Shown here: positions 5,599 to 7,258 of the stretch, piece by piece
How positions within the stretch are numbered: position 1 is the first letter of the stretch
How the letters are laid out: each line of letters begins with the position of its first letter
Notes under the pieces: model-generated
What the model saw: the letters and a program-made list of their open reading frames with translations, nothing else
Databases searched by the model: none
Told to the model about the DNA's origin: nothing
Origin: an uncultured Clostridia bacterium
GTDB taxonomy: Bacteria; Bacillota; Clostridia; Christensenellales; CAG-138
Length of the DNA stretch: 7,258 nucleotides
Direction of reading: 5' to 3'
Assembly: GCA_937913075.1 (NCBI GenBank)
Contig: CALEPU010000287.1
Coordinates: 1-7,258, forward strand
Translations under genes and position numbers: made by a program

Positions 5599-7258
5599 AT
5601 GCAAAAGACATTTGAAATGGAGCTTGCCGGTCGCAAGATAGTGGTTGAAACCGGCAAGTATGCCGAGCAGGCAGGCGGCGCTATCATGATCACCTGCGGC
5701 GGCACCGCGCTGCTTGTTTGCGCGACCGTTGCAAAGCAGCCCCGCGACGGTGCGGATTTTCTGCCATTGAGCTGCGACTATGAGGAAAAGATGTATGCTG
5801 CCGGCAAGATCCCCGGCGGCTTCATCAAGCGTGAGGGTCGTCCCTCCGAAAAGGCTGTGCTCACCAGCCGCCTTATCGACAGACCTCTGCGTCCGCTGTT
5901 CCCCAAGGGATTTTATAACGACGTTCAGGTCGTTGCCACCTGCATGTCAGTAGAGCCCGACGTCCAGCCAGAGATACTCGCAATGATCGGTTCGTCCATT
6001 GCGCTGTCCATCAGCGAGGCGCCCTTTATGGGGCCCGTAGGCGCCGTTTCCGTCGGTCTTGTTGACGGAGAGTACATAATTAACCCGAGCTCCGCGCAGC
6101 GCGAGAAGAGCCGTCTGGCGCTCACAGTCGCCGGCACTCGTGACGCCGTTATGATGGTCGAGGCCGGCGCCAATGAGGTCTCCGAGAAGGAGATGCTCGA
6201 CGCCATATTGCTTGCACATTGCTACATAAAGGATATAGTCGCCTTCATAGATAAGATCCAGGCCGAGATCGGCAAGGAGAAGATAGTTCCCAATATCCAC
6301 GTTCCCGATGAGGAGCTCAAAGCGAAGGTCGTCGATTACGCAAGGGAAAAGGTCGTTTGGCAGCTCGATACCTTCGACCGCAAGGAGAGGGAAGCGCGCA
6401 CCGCCGAGGTCACCGCGGACGTGCAGGCGCACTTTGCCGAGGAGTATCCCGAGGCTTCCGCCGATATCGACGCTATACTCTATAACCTCATGAAGGAGAT
6501 ACTTAGGGACAAGATAATCAATAAGGGCATCCGCCCCGACGGCAGGCAGATGACAGAGGTCCGCCCCATTTGGTGTCAGGTCGGCATACTGCCCCGCACC
6601 CATGGCTCCGCCGTGTTCACCAGGGGTCAGACTCAGGTAATGACCATGACTACCCTCGGTACGCTCGGCGACGGACAGACGCTCGACGGCATTGGCGAGG
6701 AGGATTTTAAGCGTTATATCCACCACTACAATATGCCTCCTTACAGCGTTGGCGAGGTCAAGAGGCTCGGCTCTCCCGGCAGGCGTGAGATAGGTCACGG
6801 CGCTTTGGCTGAGCGAGCGCTGCTTCCCATGATCCCCTCAGAGGATGATTTCCCCTATGCAATAAGGCTCGTTTCCGAGGTCGTGTCCTCCAACGGCTCC
6901 ACCTCTCAGGCGTCTATCTGCGCCAGCACGCTCTCCCTTATGGATGCGGGTGTTCCCATAAAGAAGCCCGTCGCAGGCGTCGCAATGGGTCTTATAAAGG
7001 ATGACAGCAACGGCAATATCGCCATTATGACCGATATTCAGGGCCTTGAGGATTTCATGGGCGACATGGATTTCAAGGTTGCCGGTACCCGTGAGGGCAT
7101 TACCGCAATCCAGATGGATATCAAGATCAAGGGTATCGACGAGCAGATTTTGACCCGCGCGCTCGAGCAGGCTCGCCAGGGCAGGCTCTTCATACTCGAT
7201 AAGATGATGGAGACCCTTTCAGAGCCCCGTGCCGAGCTTTCCGAGTTTGCTCCCCGCA
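5599..7258 (+). CDS. pnp: Polyribonucleotide nucleotidyltransferase (PNPase), 5' part (3' end outside window)
   Basis: PNPase degrades RNA from the 3' end by phosphorolysis, releasing nucleoside diphosphates. It is a trimer and works in bulk mRNA turnover. The ATG at 5599 is preceded by AAAGGAG (5582-5588) with 10 bases of spacing. The frame stays open for 553 codons to the window edge without a stop. The first RNase PH-like core includes GGFIKREGRPSEKAVLTSRL and RPLRPLFP. An alpha-helical domain follows at roughly residues 240-315. The second core starts near IRPDGR and has FTRGQTQ (residues 340-346) and phosphate-binding SNGSTSQAS (431-439). Catalytic residues D485, D491 and K493 (EDFMGDMDFK) correspond to D486, D492 and K494 of E. 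coli PNPase. The KH and S1 RNA-binding domains, expected in about the last 150 residues, lie beyond the window. No frameshift is seen. Confidence 0.97.
   Translation, partial: MQKTFEMELAGRKIVVETGKYAEQAGGAIMITCGGTALLVCATVAKQPRDGADFLPLSCDYEEKMYAAGKIPGGFIKREGRPSEKAVLTSRLIDRPLRPLFPKGFYNDVQVVATCMSVEPDVQPEILAMIGSSIALSISEAPFMGPVGAVSVGLVDGEYIINPSSAQREKSRLALTVAGTRDAVMMVEAGANEVSEKEMLDAILLAHCYIKDIVAFIDKIQAEIGKEKIVPNIHVPDEELKAKVVDYAREKVVWQLDTFDRKEREARTAEVTADVQAHFAEEYPEASADIDAILYNLMKEILRDKIINKGIRPDGRQMTEVRPIWCQVGILPRTHGSAVFTRGQTQVMTMTTLGTLGDGQTLDGIGEEDFKRYIHHYNMPPYSVGEVKRLGSPGRREIGHGALAERALLPMIPSEDDFPYAIRLVSEVVSSNGSTSQASICASTLSLMDAGVPIKKPVAGVAMGLIKDDSNGNIAIMTDIQGLEDFMGDMDFKVAGTREGITAIQMDIKIKGIDEQILTRALEQARQGRLFILDKMMETLSEPRAELSEFAPR

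Noticed and set aside
5947..6798. 283-codon open frame on the minus strand opposite pnp
   Set aside because: It lies wholly inside the strongly conserved pnp gene, resembles no protein family I recognise, and is explained by the codon bias of the + strand.

Overview
The window is a housekeeping translation and RNA-metabolism locus from a bacterium, almost certainly a Firmicute of class Clostridia. The gene order infB - rbfA - nrnA (DHH/DHHA1) - truB - riboflavin kinase - rpsO - pnp is the classical Gram-positive arrangement. By eye the DNA is a little over 50% G+C, with frequent AGG (Arg) and ATA (Ile) codons. That would suit a mid-GC gut clostridium of the Ruminococcaceae/Oscillospiraceae kind, but the genus is a guess. 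All clear genes lie on the + strand.

Layout: positions 2-2365 hold the 3' part of infB, which is open through the left window edge. Next come rbfA (2372-2773), an nrnA-like DHH phosphoesterase (2766-3734) and a truB reading frame (3731-5038). The last three are joined by overlaps of 8 and 4 bases, so infB-rbfA-nrnA-truB looks like one translationally coupled operon. Six bases after the truB stop a strong sigma-A-type promoter begins (5044-5073). It drives rpsO (5193-5456) behind a leader of about 110 nt that may carry an S15 autoregulatory structure. An intrinsic terminator (5475-5504) follows rpsO. pnp starts at 5599 and runs off the right edge.

The genes share a theme. IF2 starts translation, RbfA matures the 30S subunit, NrnA degrades the shortest RNA fragments, TruB makes tRNA pseudouridine-55, S15 nucleates the 30S platform, and PNPase degrades mRNA.

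The one real oddity is the truB product. A complete TruB is fused in frame, with almost no linker, to a stand-alone riboflavin kinase domain of about 130 residues. This is the C-terminal half of RibF without its N-terminal FAD synthetase half. It sits exactly where a separate bifunctional ribF is usually found. I see no mobile element, CRISPR array, tRNA, rRNA or defence system, and no convincing undescribed system beyond this fusion and a speculative rpsO leader fold.
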